Positions 36,601 to 46,042 of a stretch of 64,000 nucleotides of DNA are shown here, one piece after another. Position 1 is the stretch's first letter. The number at the start of each line of letters is the position of its first letter. The notes beneath the pieces were generated by a model, which saw only the letters and a program-made list of their open reading frames with translations, ran no database searches and had not been told where the DNA came from. The translations under genes were made by a program, and so were the position numbers. The DNA is from an uncultured Muribaculaceae bacterium (GTDB lineage: Bacteria > Bacteroidota > Bacteroidia > Bacteroidales > Muribaculaceae), in assembly GCA_910577315.1 (NCBI GenBank), contig CAJTME010000001.1:186001-250000 (forward strand), given 5' to 3'.

Positions 36601-37272
36601 ATGCCTGAAAAATCATCCATATTTGGGAAAGTGAACACTTTCCGCCGCAATCACCCCCTATGGTGGGCCTTGATTGCAATGTTTGTGTGTGCATTGGTCC
36701 TGGCATGGGCCGCGATGCTGTTCCTTAACGTGTGGACCAACCACGGCGACAATGCCACCGTCCCCCAGGTAAAGCATCTCAGCTACCGCGAAGCCGCCGA
36801 GAAACTCCGCGCGGCAAACCTTTCGATTGAAATCTCAGACTCAATCTACGACACATCAATCCCTCCCGGCACAATTGTAGAATCGTGGCCCAAAGCCGGC
36901 TCCCAGGTGAAAAGCGGCCGCAGCGTATATGTCACCGTCACGGCGTTTTCGCCCAAACACGTCACGCTTGCCATGCCCGTTACCGGGGTATCTGTACGTC
37001 AGGCCGTATCATATCTCAACGCACTCGGCATCACCGGCATACGTTTCGTAAACGTGCCGTCTGAATATCCCGATCTTGTCGAAGGCGCCCATGCCAACGG
37101 CCGTCCGCTGGGTGTTGGCTCGGTCGTACCCGTCGACGCCTCGGTTGTGCTTGAAGTAGGCGCCTACACGCCCCCGGCCGAAGAAGATGTTCCATCCGAC
37201 TCGATTTCGTCTGAGCAAGCCATCGCCGACGACCTGAGCGATTACTCAACATTTGACGACGACGATATATGA
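36601..37272 (+). CDS. Membrane-anchored PASTA domain protein
   Basis: The 223-residue protein has a short cytoplasmic N-terminus, one membrane helix (about residues 20-43, LIAMFVCALVLAWAAMLFL) and at least two PASTA domains outside: ATVPQVKHLSYREAAEKLRAANL to GRSVYVTVTAF (about 55-118) and a second (about 120-190; MPVTGVSVRQAVSYLNALGI to SVVLEVG). PASTA domains bind peptidoglycan fragments. There is no kinase domain, as usual for Bacteroidetes. The tail is acidic. The stop overlaps the rluD start (ATGA at 37269-37272); this pairing is recurrent in the order. Confidence 0.88.
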   Translation: MPEKSSIFGKVNTFRRNHPLWWALIAMFVCALVLAWAAMLFLNVWTNHGDNATVPQVKHLSYREAAEKLRAANLSIEISDSIYDTSIPPGTIVESWPKAGSQVKSGRSVYVTVTAFSPKHVTLAMPVTGVSVRQAVSYLNALGITGIRFVNVPSEYPDLVEGAHANGRPLGVGSVVPVDASVVLEVGAYTPPAEEDVPSDSISSEQAIADDLSDYSTFDDDDI

Positions 37273-38363
37273 TTGATGACGAAAACTATACCGGCGAGGA
37301 ACTCGACACGCCCGAACCGGTGGTAATAATCGACGGAGACAACGAACGCGAGCTTTACGAGCATTTCCGTTTCGTCGCCGACCCTGGACAGGCATTGTTG
37401 CGTGTCGACAAATTCCTCGTCGAACGTCTGCAGAAATCATCGCGCAACCGGGTGCAGCAGGCTGCCGAAGCAGGGTGCATCATCGTCAACGGAAAAGCCG
37501 TCAAGAGCAACTACCGCGTAAAACCCGGCGATGTTGTTCAGGTGGTCATGGACCGTCCGCGATATGAATTTGAAGTCATCGCCGAAAATATCCCGCTCGA
37601 CATCGTCTATGAGGACGATTACGTCCTGGTGGTCAACAAACCTGCCGGATTGGTGGTCCATCCCGGCCATGGCAACTACTCAGGCACGCTGGTCAACGCC
37701 CTGGCATGGCATTTCAAGGACAATCCCGATTACGATGTGAAAGACCCGCGCATGGGCCTGGTCCACCGCATCGACAAAGACACCTCGGGACTGCTCGTTG
37801 TGGCCAAGACCCCCGATGCAAAAACCGACCTCGGGCGCCAGTTCTTCAACAAAACCACCCGCCGCGAATACGTGGCCGTGGTGTGGGGACGTCCCGAACC
37901 TGCCGACGGCCGCATCGAGGGAAACATCGGGCGTTCGCTGCGCGACCGTTTGCAAATGGCCGTTTTTCCCGACGGCGACCAGGGAAAACATGCCGTCACC
38001 CACTACCACACTGTCGAACCGCTCGGCCACGTGTCGGTGGTGAAATGCGTGCTCGAAACCGGCCGCACCCATCAGATTCGCGTCCACATGCGCCACATAG
38101 GCCATCCGCTCTTCAACGACGCCCGCTACGGAGGCGATCAGGTGTTGCGGGGAATTCCATCGGCGGCCTACAAGGCATTCGTACACGGATGTATGGAAAT
38201 ATGTCCCCGTCAGGCCCTGCATGCCCGCACTCTCGGATTCCGCCATCCCGAAACCGGCGAGGAAATGGATTTCTCGGCTCCCGTGCCTCACGATATGCAG
38301 GCGCTCATCGAACGATGGAGAGCCTATGCCGAACAGGCCGAGAAAAAAATCGGCCAAAAATAG
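37269..38363 (+). CDS. rluD: RluA/RluD family 23S rRNA pseudouridine synthase
   Basis: The 364-residue enzyme converts uridines to pseudouridine in 23S rRNA. An acidic N-terminal extension (about 1-35) precedes an S4 RNA-binding domain (about 45-105; RVDKFLVERLQKSSRNRVQQAAEAG) and the catalytic domain with the signature VHRIDKDTSGLLVVAKT, whose aspartate is the nucleophile. GRTHQIRVHMRHIGHPLFND is also typical. RluD is the likely member, but RluA/RluC specificity cannot be told apart by eye. It is co-translated with the PASTA protein by a four-base overlap. Confidence 0.9.
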   Translation: MIDDENYTGEELDTPEPVVIIDGDNERELYEHFRFVADPGQALLRVDKFLVERLQKSSRNRVQQAAEAGCIIVNGKAVKSNYRVKPGDVVQVVMDRPRYEFEVIAENIPLDIVYEDDYVLVVNKPAGLVVHPGHGNYSGTLVNALAWHFKDNPDYDVKDPRMGLVHRIDKDTSGLLVVAKTPDAKTDLGRQFFNKTTRREYVAVVWGRPEPADGRIEGNIGRSLRDRLQMAVFPDGDQGKHAVTHYHTVEPLGHVSVVKCVLETGRTHQIRVHMRHIGHPLFNDARYGGDQVLRGIPSAAYKAFVHGCMEICPRQALHARTLGFRHPETGEEMDFSAPVPHDMQALIERWRAYAEQAEKKIGQK

Positions 38364-38383
38364 CTTTTATCGAAATAATTAGC

Positions 38384-38391
38384 TAAATTTG
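38384..38391 (+). promoter_or_regulatory. -7 element for mdh
   Basis: TAAATTTG matches TAnnTTTG and lies 65 bases before the mdh ATG, leaving a leader of about 60 nt. Confidence 0.65.
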
Positions 38392-38456
38392 CGCTGCGGT
38401 TGCCTCCGTGGCGGCCGTCCCGACAACTAACGTAAACATTCTTTATACCTATCCTT

Positions 38457-39386
38457 ATGTCAAAAGTTTCAGTAATTGGCGCCGGCAATGTAGGCGCAAC
38501 TTGTGCAAACGTTCTGGTAACCAACCAGGTTGCCGACGAAGTCGTTCTCCTCGACATCAAAGAAGGCGTTGCTGAAGGCAAGGCCATGGACATCATGCAG
38601 ACCGCCAACATCCTCGGCACCAACACCCGTCTCTACGGTGTTACCAACGACTACGCCATGACCGAAAACTCAGACGTCGTTGTCATCACCTCGGGTATTC
38701 CCCGCAAGCCCGGCATGACCCGCGAGGAACTTATCGGCGTAAACGCCGGCATCGTTAAGTCTGTAACCGACAACGTGCTCAAGCACTCTCCCAACGCAAT
38801 CATCCTCTGCGTGTCCAACCCCATGGACACCATGACCTACCTTATCCACAAGGCCACCAACCTGCCCAAGAACCGCATCATCGGCATGGGCGGTGCTCTC
38901 GACAGCGCCCGCTTCAAATATTTCCTGAGCCTCGCACTCGGTGCCAACGCCACCGAAGTTGAAGGCATCGTAATCGGCGGCCACGGCGACACCACCATGA
39001 TTCCCCTCACCCGCTTCGCTGCATACCGCGGCCTCCCCGCATCGACCCTTCTGCCCGCAGAACAGCTCGAGAAAGTGGCTGCCGACACCATGGTTGGCGG
39101 TGCAACCCTCACCAAACTCCTCGGCACCTCGGCATGGTATGCTCCCGGCGCAGCCGCAGCACAGGTTGTAGGCGCCGTGCTCCACGACCAGAAGAAACTC
39201 ATCAGCTGCTCAGCCCTTCTCGACGGCGAATACGGCGAAAAGGACCTCTGCATCGGTGTTCCCTGCATACTCGGCAAGAACGGCATCGAAAAGATCGTTG
39301 AATTTGACCTCAACGAAGCCGAGAAGGAAGCCTTCCGCAAGAGCGCCGAGGCTGTCCACAAGACCAACGCCGCCCTGAGCTGCTAA
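38457..39386 (+). CDS. mdh: Malate dehydrogenase (NAD-dependent)
   Basis: The 309-residue enzyme interconverts malate and oxaloacetate with NAD, here probably in the reductive branch that leads to fumarate and succinate in anaerobic Bacteroidales. It has the Rossmann start VSVIGAGNVGATCANVL, an acidic LLDIKEG that selects NAD, substrate-binding arginines in SGIPRKPGMTREELIGVN, and the catalytic histidine in IGGHGDTTMIPLTR. The Arg in the PRKPGMTR loop favours malate over lactate. It is monocistronic, with its own promoter and a strong terminator. Confidence 0.96.
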   Translation: MSKVSVIGAGNVGATCANVLVTNQVADEVVLLDIKEGVAEGKAMDIMQTANILGTNTRLYGVTNDYAMTENSDVVVITSGIPRKPGMTREELIGVNAGIVKSVTDNVLKHSPNAIILCVSNPMDTMTYLIHKATNLPKNRIIGMGGALDSARFKYFLSLALGANATEVEGIVIGGHGDTTMIPLTRFAAYRGLPASTLLPAEQLEKVAADTMVGGATLTKLLGTSAWYAPGAAAAQVVGAVLHDQKKLISCSALLDGEYGEKDLCIGVPCILGKNGIEKIVEFDLNEAEKEAFRKSAEAVHKTNAALSC

Positions 39387-39399
39387 TATCCCCCATACG

Positions 39400-39439
39400 A
39401 CAACGGACAAACGCGACGCCTCGTTTGTCCGTTGTTTTT
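39400..39439 (+). terminator. Intrinsic terminator after mdh
   Basis: A 14-bp perfect stem (ACAACGGACAAACG at 39400-39413 and its complement at 39422-39435) with an 8-nt loop and a T-tract. Confidence 0.92.
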
Positions 39440-39465
39440 AACTTCAAATGCGTCAAACCTATACC

Positions 39466-40431
39466 ATGAGAATACTCATAACCGGCATTCACGGATTCGT
39501 TGGTTCAAATCTTGTCGAGGACCTCTGCGGAACTCACGAGCTATACGGCCTATGCTCTTCCATGGAGGCCGTCCCCGGCGTAAAAAAGATATTTCCATGG
39601 AGCGCCCTCGATGACGGTTCGCTTCCCACGGTAGACGCAATAATCCATCTTGCCGGCATAGCCCATACATCGGGACATAACGTGACCGAGGCCGAGTATT
39701 TTGAAGTAAACACAGGCCTCACCGAAAAAGTATATGAATATTTCCGTTCAAGCGGCGCCTCAAAATTCATATTCTTCAGTTCTGTAAAAGCCGCCGCCGA
39801 CACACTCCTCGGAGTCTTGACGGAAGACATGATTCCGACTCCCGGCGATTCATACGGAAAAAGCAAGCTCAAGGCCGAGAATTACATTCTCTCCCACACT
39901 CCGGCTCCCGGAAAGAATGTCTATATCCTGCGTCCCACCCTAATCCACGGGCGAGGAATGAAAGGCAACATGCAGCAACTGTTCGACCTCGTGAAACATT
40001 TCCGTCATTGGCCACTGGGAGCATACGATAACCTAAGGTCGTTCCTTTCAATGGACAACCTGCTGTTCATCATGCACAATCTTTTGGAAGGCAACATAGA
40101 ATCCGGCACATACAACATATGCGATGACTCGCTTGTGTCGACCAATCGCCTGATAAAGATAATCTGCGAGGTGCTGGGACGCAAAGCCCACATTCACAGG
40201 ATAAGCCCCGGCATGATTTATATGCTCGCGCGCATCGGCGACGCTCTCCCACTTCCGCTAAACTCAACCCGCCTGAAAAAACTTACGGAAAGCTACATCG
40301 TATCCAATTCAAAAATCAAGGCTGCCATAGGTATCGACAGCCTTCCGGTGGATGCAGTTGAGGGCCTGTATGATGACATATACGCCATGAGTGGGTGCAA
40401 AAAGCCTACCCCCCCCCGCACAAAACATTGA
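39466..40431 (+). CDS. NAD-dependent sugar epimerase/dehydratase (extended SDR)
   Basis: The protein of about 321 residues has the nucleotide-binding start MRILITGIHGFVGSNLVEDL and the catalytic YGKSK (YxxxK) preceded by FFSSVKAAADT. It belongs with UDP-glucose 4-epimerase-like enzymes that modify nucleotide sugars for surface polysaccharide. The ATG at 39466 puts the glycine-rich loop directly at the N-terminus; an ATG at 39448 is also possible. It starts just after the mdh terminator with no clear promoter of its own. The 3' end holds a run of nine cytosines. It is convergent with a PHP-type phosphatase usually linked to capsule control. Confidence 0.82.
   Translation: MRILITGIHGFVGSNLVEDLCGTHELYGLCSSMEAVPGVKKIFPWSALDDGSLPTVDAIIHLAGIAHTSGHNVTEAEYFEVNTGLTEKVYEYFRSSGASKFIFFSSVKAAADTLLGVLTEDMIPTPGDSYGKSKLKAENYILSHTPAPGKNVYILRPTLIHGRGMKGNMQQLFDLVKHFRHWPLGAYDNLRSFLSMDNLLFIMHNLLEGNIESGTYNICDDSLVSTNRLIKIICEVLGRKAHIHRISPGMIYMLARIGDALPLPLNSTRLKKLTESYIVSNSKIKAAIGIDSLPVDAVEGLYDDIYAMSGCKKPTPPRTKH
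40409..40417 (+). repeat. Nine-base poly-C tract at the epimerase 3' end
   Basis: C9 lies 14 bases before the TGA of the sugar epimerase gene. A one-base slip would only replace the last few residues (reading on to a TAA shortly after), so any effect on function should be small. Confidence 0.8.
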
Positions 40432-40464
40432 TTTCCAACTAATTGCAATCAACCAGGTAAATCA

Positions 40465-41199
40465 TTAAATTTCATCGTTGTGAATCCGGCCTTCCAGTGC
40501 CGCACGATGCCGTTCGTAGTCTTTCGACGCCAGATACCTGTCGATTGAATCGGCATGCGAGTCACGGTGCAGATCCGAACCGATATAGTCGACCATACCC
40601 TGTTCGATAAGATATTCGGCAATGCGTTTTTCATCCTTGCCATAGTGACCGGCGAGGCTCAGAAGGTTAATCTGGAAGGCGGTTCCTGCCTCATGTATGG
40701 CCTTGTAGCGTTCCTTGTGGCCATAATAGTACGAATAGCGCTCGGGATGAACCATTATGGGACGGAAACCCTTAACCTGCAAGTCAAACAGCAACTGGTC
40801 GAGATTCCACGGCTCCTGTATGAACGAGTTTTCAACCAACAGCCTGTTGCCGGGCAAAGTGATGAGTTTTCCCGCCGCAAAATTCTCCATGAACAAGTCG
40901 TCCACGCGGTTCTCGGCTGAATGGCTGAGCCGCAGAGGATTGCCCAGTTCCGTCAGGCGCGACTGCAACTGAGCCATTGCTCCGTCCATAATCTCGGCGG
41001 TGTTCTCAAAGGTGCCGAATGTAATGTGCGGCGACGCTAAGATGCGTTCGATGCCCCATTTCTGCATGCGCTCTATCAATTCCACGGAAGTATCAACATC
41101 CGGCGAGCCGTCGTCAATACCGGGAAGTACATGACAATGGATGTCGGTTTTGAAAAACAATTTTTGAGGCTCTCGTTTGCGTGAAAAGAAGTTGAACAT
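40465..41199 (-). CDS. CpsB/YwqE-type PHP tyrosine-protein phosphatase
   Basis: The 244-residue enzyme has PHP metal-binding motifs: TDIHCHVLPGIDDGSPD, AENRVDD, MVHPERYSYYY and GSDLHRDSHA. This family contains the manganese-dependent tyrosine phosphatases CpsB, Wzb-like CapC and YwqE, which act on the BY-kinases that control capsule export. The longer frame to 41289 begins upstream of a TAACTTTG promoter, so the ATG at 41199 (MFNFFSRKREP) is the start. No BY-kinase is in the window; the convergent epimerase is the only other polysaccharide-type gene. Confidence 0.85.
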   Translation of the reverse strand: MFNFFSRKREPQKLFFKTDIHCHVLPGIDDGSPDVDTSVELIERMQKWGIERILASPHITFGTFENTAEIMDGAMAQLQSRLTELGNPLRLSHSAENRVDDLFMENFAAGKLITLPGNRLLVENSFIQEPWNLDQLLFDLQVKGFRPIMVHPERYSYYYGHKERYKAIHEAGTAFQINLLSLAGHYGKDEKRIAEYLIEQGMVDYIGSDLHRDSHADSIDRYLASKDYERHRAALEGRIHNDEI

Positions 41200-41256
41200 A
41201 ACTGCGGAATTAGAATAGGGCGCGGGCCGCACATCGGACCAGAAAGATTTCACCCA

Positions 41257-41264
41257 CAAAGTTA
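41257..41264 (-). promoter_or_regulatory. -7 element for the PHP phosphatase gene
   Basis: On the minus strand it reads TAACTTTG, 57 bases before the ATG at 41199. It excludes the longer start at 41289. Confidence 0.65.
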
Positions 41265-41438
41265 ATATAAATAAAACGAAAAACACCATCCGCGGGTTCT
41301 TTTATTTTTTCTTTGAAATGCAGGATTTTCACATCCGCACATCTCGGAAAAGGCCAAAAATCCAATCAAACCAAAAGTCAGTCAATGAATTGGCCGGAAA
41401 CAGCCTTCATATCAACATAATTTAACTTAATTCCCCAT

Positions 41439-41469
41439 TTTGCTGTATTGGGAATTTGTTGTAACTTTG
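41439..41469 (+). promoter_or_regulatory. Promoter of the acyltransferase operon
   Basis: TTTG at 41439-41442 and TAACTTTG at 41462-41469 are 19 bases apart, the best -33/-7 match in the window. It predicts transcription start near 41475, ruling out a GTG start at 41474. Confidence 0.85.
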
Positions 41470-41494
41470 AAGCGTGATATTATGCCCTAATGAT

Positions 41495-42697
41495 ATGACA
41501 ACACCTCACAATACAAACCTTCCCCCTGCTCTGCCGGCGGAATTTGAAGATATAGCCCCCTACGACGACGGCCAATACCGCGAGAAACTCGCGGCTCTCG
41601 TCCACGAACCCGGATTTGAACATGCCGTGCGGTATGTCATGCCCGATGTAGATTACCCGCAGTTCTGCGAGAACCTGCTTAAAATAAACAATCAGGACGA
41701 TTTCCAATACTCAGTTATGGGACCCTTCCTCGAAATGCTCGTAAAGACCACAACTGCCGGTCTGAGCTGCGACGGAGTGGAAAACATCGCGCCTGGCGAA
41801 AGCTACACTTTCATCACCAACCACCGCGACATTGTCCTCGACGCATCGTTCCTCAACCTTTGTTTCATCCGCAAGCGCATGCCGATAACCCAGGTGGCCA
41901 TCGGCAATAACCTGCTAATCTACGACTGGATTACAGACCTTGTCAAGCTCAACCGCAGCTTCATTGTCAAGCGCGATGTACGCATGGTCGAGGCTCTTGA
42001 TGCCGCACGGCACCTGTCGGCCTACATCCACTACGTTATCAACGAACGCCACGAATCCGTATGGATTGCCCAGCGTGAAGGCCGTGCGAAAGACTCCAAC
42101 GACCTCACCCAGGAAAGCCTCATAAAGATGATTGGACTGGCTCCGAAAGACAACGGCACCAAGGACAACATACTCGGCGCCAAGCTATTGCCCGTCTCCA
42201 TCTCATACGAATTTGACCCCAACGACTATCTCAAGGCCCGCGAATTCCTGCTCAAACGCCGCGACCCGCAATTCAAGAAAAGCCAGCGCGACGACCTTTT
42301 CAGCATGGAGACCGGCATCATGAAATACAAAGGACGCGTGCACATGCGCATCGGCCGCTGCATCAATCCCGACCTGGAACGTTTCAGCGGAGACTCTCGC
42401 CTTGAAGTGGTGCGCGAATCATGCCGCCTCATCGACCGTGCCATCCATTGCGGCTACCGCCTCTTCCCCTGCAACTACATCGCTTTCGACGAGGTGAACG
42501 GCACCGACCGTTTCAGCGCGTTCTACACAGCCGACGACATGGCGGAATTTGACCGCTACATCAACGGCCAGCTCGACAAAGTGGATGTGCCCGACGTCAC
42601 ATCCGACGAGCGCGATTTCATGCGTTCGATGATGCTGACAATGTACGCCAACCCGCTCAAAAACCAGCTTGCCGCAGGCGGTACCTGCGAAGAATAA
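41495..42697 (+). CDS. 1-acylglycerol-3-phosphate acyltransferase-like protein
   Basis: The 400-residue protein belongs to the PlsC/glycerophosphate acyltransferase superfamily. The catalytic HxxxxD motif is in FITNHRDIVLDASFL, and the substrate motif is in WIAQREGRAKDSNDLTQ. It is longer than ordinary PlsC because of N- and C-terminal extensions, as in a Bacteroidetes group of uncertain substrate. A role in membrane phospholipid synthesis is likely. The start at 41495 is set by the promoter just upstream. The metallophosphoesterase gene follows after one base, so they form an operon. Confidence 0.85.
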   Translation: MTTPHNTNLPPALPAEFEDIAPYDDGQYREKLAALVHEPGFEHAVRYVMPDVDYPQFCENLLKINNQDDFQYSVMGPFLEMLVKTTTAGLSCDGVENIAPGESYTFITNHRDIVLDASFLNLCFIRKRMPITQVAIGNNLLIYDWITDLVKLNRSFIVKRDVRMVEALDAARHLSAYIHYVINERHESVWIAQREGRAKDSNDLTQESLIKMIGLAPKDNGTKDNILGAKLLPVSISYEFDPNDYLKAREFLLKRRDPQFKKSQRDDLFSMETGIMKYKGRVHMRIGRCINPDLERFSGDSRLEVVRESCRLIDRAIHCGYRLFPCNYIAFDEVNGTDRFSAFYTADDMAEFDRYINGQLDKVDVPDVTSDERDFMRSMMLTMYANPLKNQLAAGGTCEE

Positions 42698-42698
42698 A

Positions 42699-43886
42699 AT
42701 GCGTGTCCCTCTCCTTCCCGTGCTCATTGTCCTAATTATAGGACTGCTGATTGACTTTTACATCTACCGGCGGGTTCGCCATGCCCGCACTCCCCGTGGA
42801 TGGTGCTGGGTCTATGTCATCGTGTCGGTAGTGCTCACGGGCGGCCTCCTCGCCGTCACCGTTCTTCCGAAGAAAAGTGCCGACGATTCGGGCCTTGCCT
42901 TCCTGATGTGGACCCTTTTCACCTACCTGTCGGTATACATCCCGAAATGCGTGTTTGCGGTGTTCGCACTCGTGCAGCAAGCACTCGGTTGGTTATGTCG
43001 CCGCCGTCTGCGCGGCATCGGATGGACAGGCGCGACCGTCGCTGTCATTCTGTTTGGAATGATGTGGTGGGGAGCCCTGTTCAACCGCTACAACATCGAC
43101 GTGCGCGAAGTCAATGTGCCCATAAAAGACCTGCCGGCGTCATACGACGGCTACCGCATCGTTCAGATTTCAGACATGCACACAGGCTCTTACGGTCATG
43201 ACACCCGATTTCTCGAAAAGGTGGTGGAAAAAGTAAACGCCCTCCAACCCGACATAATCCTCTTTACCGGCGACATCGTCAACCGCCATTCCACCGAGCT
43301 CCAGCCATTCACCGGCGTCCTGGCTCAACTCCATGCCCCCGACGGCGTGTGGAGCATAATGGGAAACCACGACTATGGCGATTATTACAGCTGGGAATCC
43401 CCACTTGCAAAACAGGCCGACATAGCCCACCTTCAGGACCTGCAATATGCTATGGGCTGGCGAATGTTAAACAACGACCATACAATCCTATCGCGCGACT
43501 CCGATTCAATCGTCCTTATCGGTGTGGAGAATATCGGAGATCCGCCATTTACCGTCTACGGTGACCTTTCCCGTGCCTATCCCGACCTGTCGGATGACGC
43601 CGTGAAAATTCTCATGACCCATAATCCGGCCCACTGGACCGATTCCATCGCCGGACGACCTGAAACGAACGTAGCCCTCACCCTTTCGGGCCACACGCAT
43701 GCCATGCAGATCGAATTGTTCGGACTGTCGCCGGCCTCGTTCCGCTATTCAACCTGGGGCGGTCTTTACCCGGATTCGCTCGGGCGCCATCTTTACGTAA
43801 ATATCGGCCTCGGCGAGGTAGGTATGCCCGCCCGAATCGGAGCCACACCTGAAATAACACTAATCACGCTGGAAAACGGCAATTAA
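42699..43886 (+). CDS. Membrane-bound metallophosphoesterase
   Basis: The 395-residue protein has about four membrane helices in residues 1-130, then a calcineurin-like phosphoesterase domain with all metal motifs: ISDMHTGSYG, LFTGDIVN, IMGNHDYGDYY and LSGHTHAMQIE. It resembles YkuE-type enzymes of the envelope; some of these act on lipid intermediates. The ATG at 42699 is one base after the acyltransferase stop, and the ORF extends upstream of it inside that gene. Linkage to the acyltransferase suggests a lipid substrate, but this is inferred. Confidence 0.88.
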   Translation: MRVPLLPVLIVLIIGLLIDFYIYRRVRHARTPRGWCWVYVIVSVVLTGGLLAVTVLPKKSADDSGLAFLMWTLFTYLSVYIPKCVFAVFALVQQALGWLCRRRLRGIGWTGATVAVILFGMMWWGALFNRYNIDVREVNVPIKDLPASYDGYRIVQISDMHTGSYGHDTRFLEKVVEKVNALQPDIILFTGDIVNRHSTELQPFTGVLAQLHAPDGVWSIMGNHDYGDYYSWESPLAKQADIAHLQDLQYAMGWRMLNNDHTILSRDSDSIVLIGVENIGDPPFTVYGDLSRAYPDLSDDAVKILMTHNPAHWTDSIAGRPETNVALTLSGHTHAMQIELFGLSPASFRYSTWGGLYPDSLGRHLYVNIGLGEVGMPARIGATPEITLITLENGN

Positions 43887-43918
43887 GCCCCGGCATCCCT
43901 CAACTCCTCATTGGAAAA

Positions 43919-46042
43919 ATGGATATTCTCGCCTCTGTCGCCGCGACACTCAACCTTCCCCTGAACCATGTCCGCGCCACCGCGCGCCTGCTCGCCCAAG
44001 GCGACACAATTCCGTTCATATCGCGTTACCGCAAGGAAGTGACCGGCAATCTTGACGAGACGGCGATACGCAACATCGAAAACGAAATCGCCCGCCTGCA
44101 GCTGCTCGAAGACCGCCGCGCAACCATACTCGACACAATCGATCAGCAAGGTAAACTCACTCCCGAACTTACAAAGAAAATCGAGGAAGCGGCCACGATG
44201 GCGGCGCTCGAAGATATTTATCTCCCTTTCCGTCCGCGCCGCCGGACCCGAGCCACCATCGCACGCGAACGCGGCCTGGAGCCACTGGCAAAAATGCTTA
44301 TGTCACGCAAAGGCCTGGCTGACGTTGAAAGTGCCGCCGCACGCTTCACCGGCAAGGATGTCGAGACGGAATCAGACGCCATTGCCGGAGCATCCGACAT
44401 CATAGCCGAATGGGTCAGCGAATCGCCGCGCGCCCGCAACGGCCTGCGTGGCCGCATGCGCCGCGAGGCTGTAATCACAGCTTCGATTGTCAAGGGTAAG
44501 GAAGCCGACGCCGCCGTCTACCGCAATTATGCAAACTTCTCACACAACCTGCGCAACATCGCCTCCCACCAGTACCTCGCCCTGCGCCGCGGGGAGGCCG
44601 AAGGCGTGCTTAAAGTGTGTGTCAAGACCGATGATACAGCTGCAATCGGCGGAATATGCTCATGGTTCGTGCCCTCAGAATCCGCGCCCGCATCCCGCAA
44701 GGTTGTGGAAAACGCCGTGGCCGACGGCTACAAGCGCCTCCTGCGCCCGTCTATTGAGACGGAAATGGCCTCGGAATGGAAGGAGCGGGCCGACTCGTCG
44801 GCAATCGCCCTGTTTTCCGACAACCTGCGGCAACTGCTGCTCGCCGCGCCACTGCGCGGACGCCGTATCCTGGCCATTGACCCGGGCTTCCGCACCGGCT
44901 GCAAGGTTGTGGCCATAGATGAAAGCGGAACCCTGCTGGCCGACACCGTCATATATCCCAACGAGCCACGCAACGACACCGTGGGCGCCATGCGCTCCCT
45001 GATGGCACTCATAGACGAGCACGAGCTTGACGCCATAGCCCTCGGCGACCGCACGGCCAGCCGCGAGACCGAGGCCTTCCTTCGCTCATCGGGCATAGCC
45101 GACTTCACCGAGGTATTCATTGTGAGCGAGAACGGAGCGTCGGTTTACTCTGCCTCCGAGCTGGCGCGCGAGGAGTTTCCCGACAAGGATGTCACCGTAC
45201 GCGGCGCCGTATCAATCGGGCGTCGCCTCATCGACCCGTTGGCCGAACTGGTGAAAATCGACCCGAAATCAATCGGAGTGGGACAATACCAGCACGATGT
45301 AGACCAAAGTTCGCTGCGCGACGCCCTCGACTTCACCGTCATGAGCTGTGTGAATCTTGTAGGCGTTGACCTCAACACCGCTTCCCCACAGCTATTGGCC
45401 TACATATCGGGCATAGGAAAAGCTATGGCTGCAAAAATCGTGGATTTCCGCACCGTCAATGGCGCATTTCCATCGCGCAAGGCGTTGCTGAAAGTCCCGC
45501 GCCTCGGCGCTAAGATTTTCGAGCAGGCCGCCGGCTTCCTGCGGGTACCCGAATCTTCCAATCCGCTCGACAACACCGGCATACACCCGGAATCATATCA
45601 CATCGTCGAGCGCATGGCCGCCGACCTCGGGCTATCGACAGCCGCTTTGGTGGCCGATAACGACACAATCGACAAGATTGACCCGACCAGATATGCCGAA
45701 TTCGGAGCCGAAACCGTGTCAGACATCATCGCCGAGCTGCGCAAGCCGGGCCGCGACCCACGTATGGAGGCGGAAAACGTAGAGTTCGACGCCACAATCC
45801 GCACCATCGACGACCTCGCCGTCGGTATGGTACTGCCCGGAAAAGTGAACAACATCACCGCTTTCGGCGCCTTCATAGACATAGGCATAAAGGAAAACGG
45901 CCTCCTGCACGTATCGCAGATGGCGGCCAAGCGCGTGGCTAATCCGGCCGATGTTGTGAAAATCAACCAAATTCTGCGTGTCAAGGTCATTGACATAGAC
46001 CTTGACAGACACCGCATTGCGCTATCCATCAAGGACGTATGA
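43919..46042 (+). CDS. tex: Tex family RNA-binding transcription accessory protein
   Basis: The 707-residue protein matches Tex across its length: helical N-terminal domain (TARLLAQGDTIPFISRYRKEVTGNLDE), YqgF-like nuclease fold (about 320-440; RRILAIDPGFRTGCKVVAIDESG), helix-hairpin-helix motifs (LNTASPQLLAYISGIGKAMAAKI, FPSRKALLKVPRLGAKIFEQAAGFL) and a C-terminal S1 domain (VGMVLPGKVNNITAFGAFIDIG to HRIALSIKDV). Tex is a nucleic-acid-binding protein conserved in bacteria with a role in transcription and ribosome homeostasis. The stop overlaps folK by four bases. Confidence 0.95.
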   Translation: MDILASVAATLNLPLNHVRATARLLAQGDTIPFISRYRKEVTGNLDETAIRNIENEIARLQLLEDRRATILDTIDQQGKLTPELTKKIEEAATMAALEDIYLPFRPRRRTRATIARERGLEPLAKMLMSRKGLADVESAAARFTGKDVETESDAIAGASDIIAEWVSESPRARNGLRGRMRREAVITASIVKGKEADAAVYRNYANFSHNLRNIASHQYLALRRGEAEGVLKVCVKTDDTAAIGGICSWFVPSESAPASRKVVENAVADGYKRLLRPSIETEMASEWKERADSSAIALFSDNLRQLLLAAPLRGRRILAIDPGFRTGCKVVAIDESGTLLADTVIYPNEPRNDTVGAMRSLMALIDEHELDAIALGDRTASRETEAFLRSSGIADFTEVFIVSENGASVYSASELAREEFPDKDVTVRGAVSIGRRLIDPLAELVKIDPKSIGVGQYQHDVDQSSLRDALDFTVMSCVNLVGVDLNTASPQLLAYISGIGKAMAAKIVDFRTVNGAFPSRKALLKVPRLGAKIFEQAAGFLRVPESSNPLDNTGIHPESYHIVERMAADLGLSTAALVADNDTIDKIDPTRYAEFGAETVSDIIAELRKPGRDPRMEAENVEFDATIRTIDDLAVGMVLPGKVNNITAFGAFIDIGIKENGLLHVSQMAAKRVANPADVVKINQILRVKVIDIDLDRHRIALSIKDV

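Noticed and set aside
41474..41494. GTG start for the acyltransferase
   Set aside because: It would lie at or before the predicted transcription start of the best promoter in the window; the ATG at 41495 fits.
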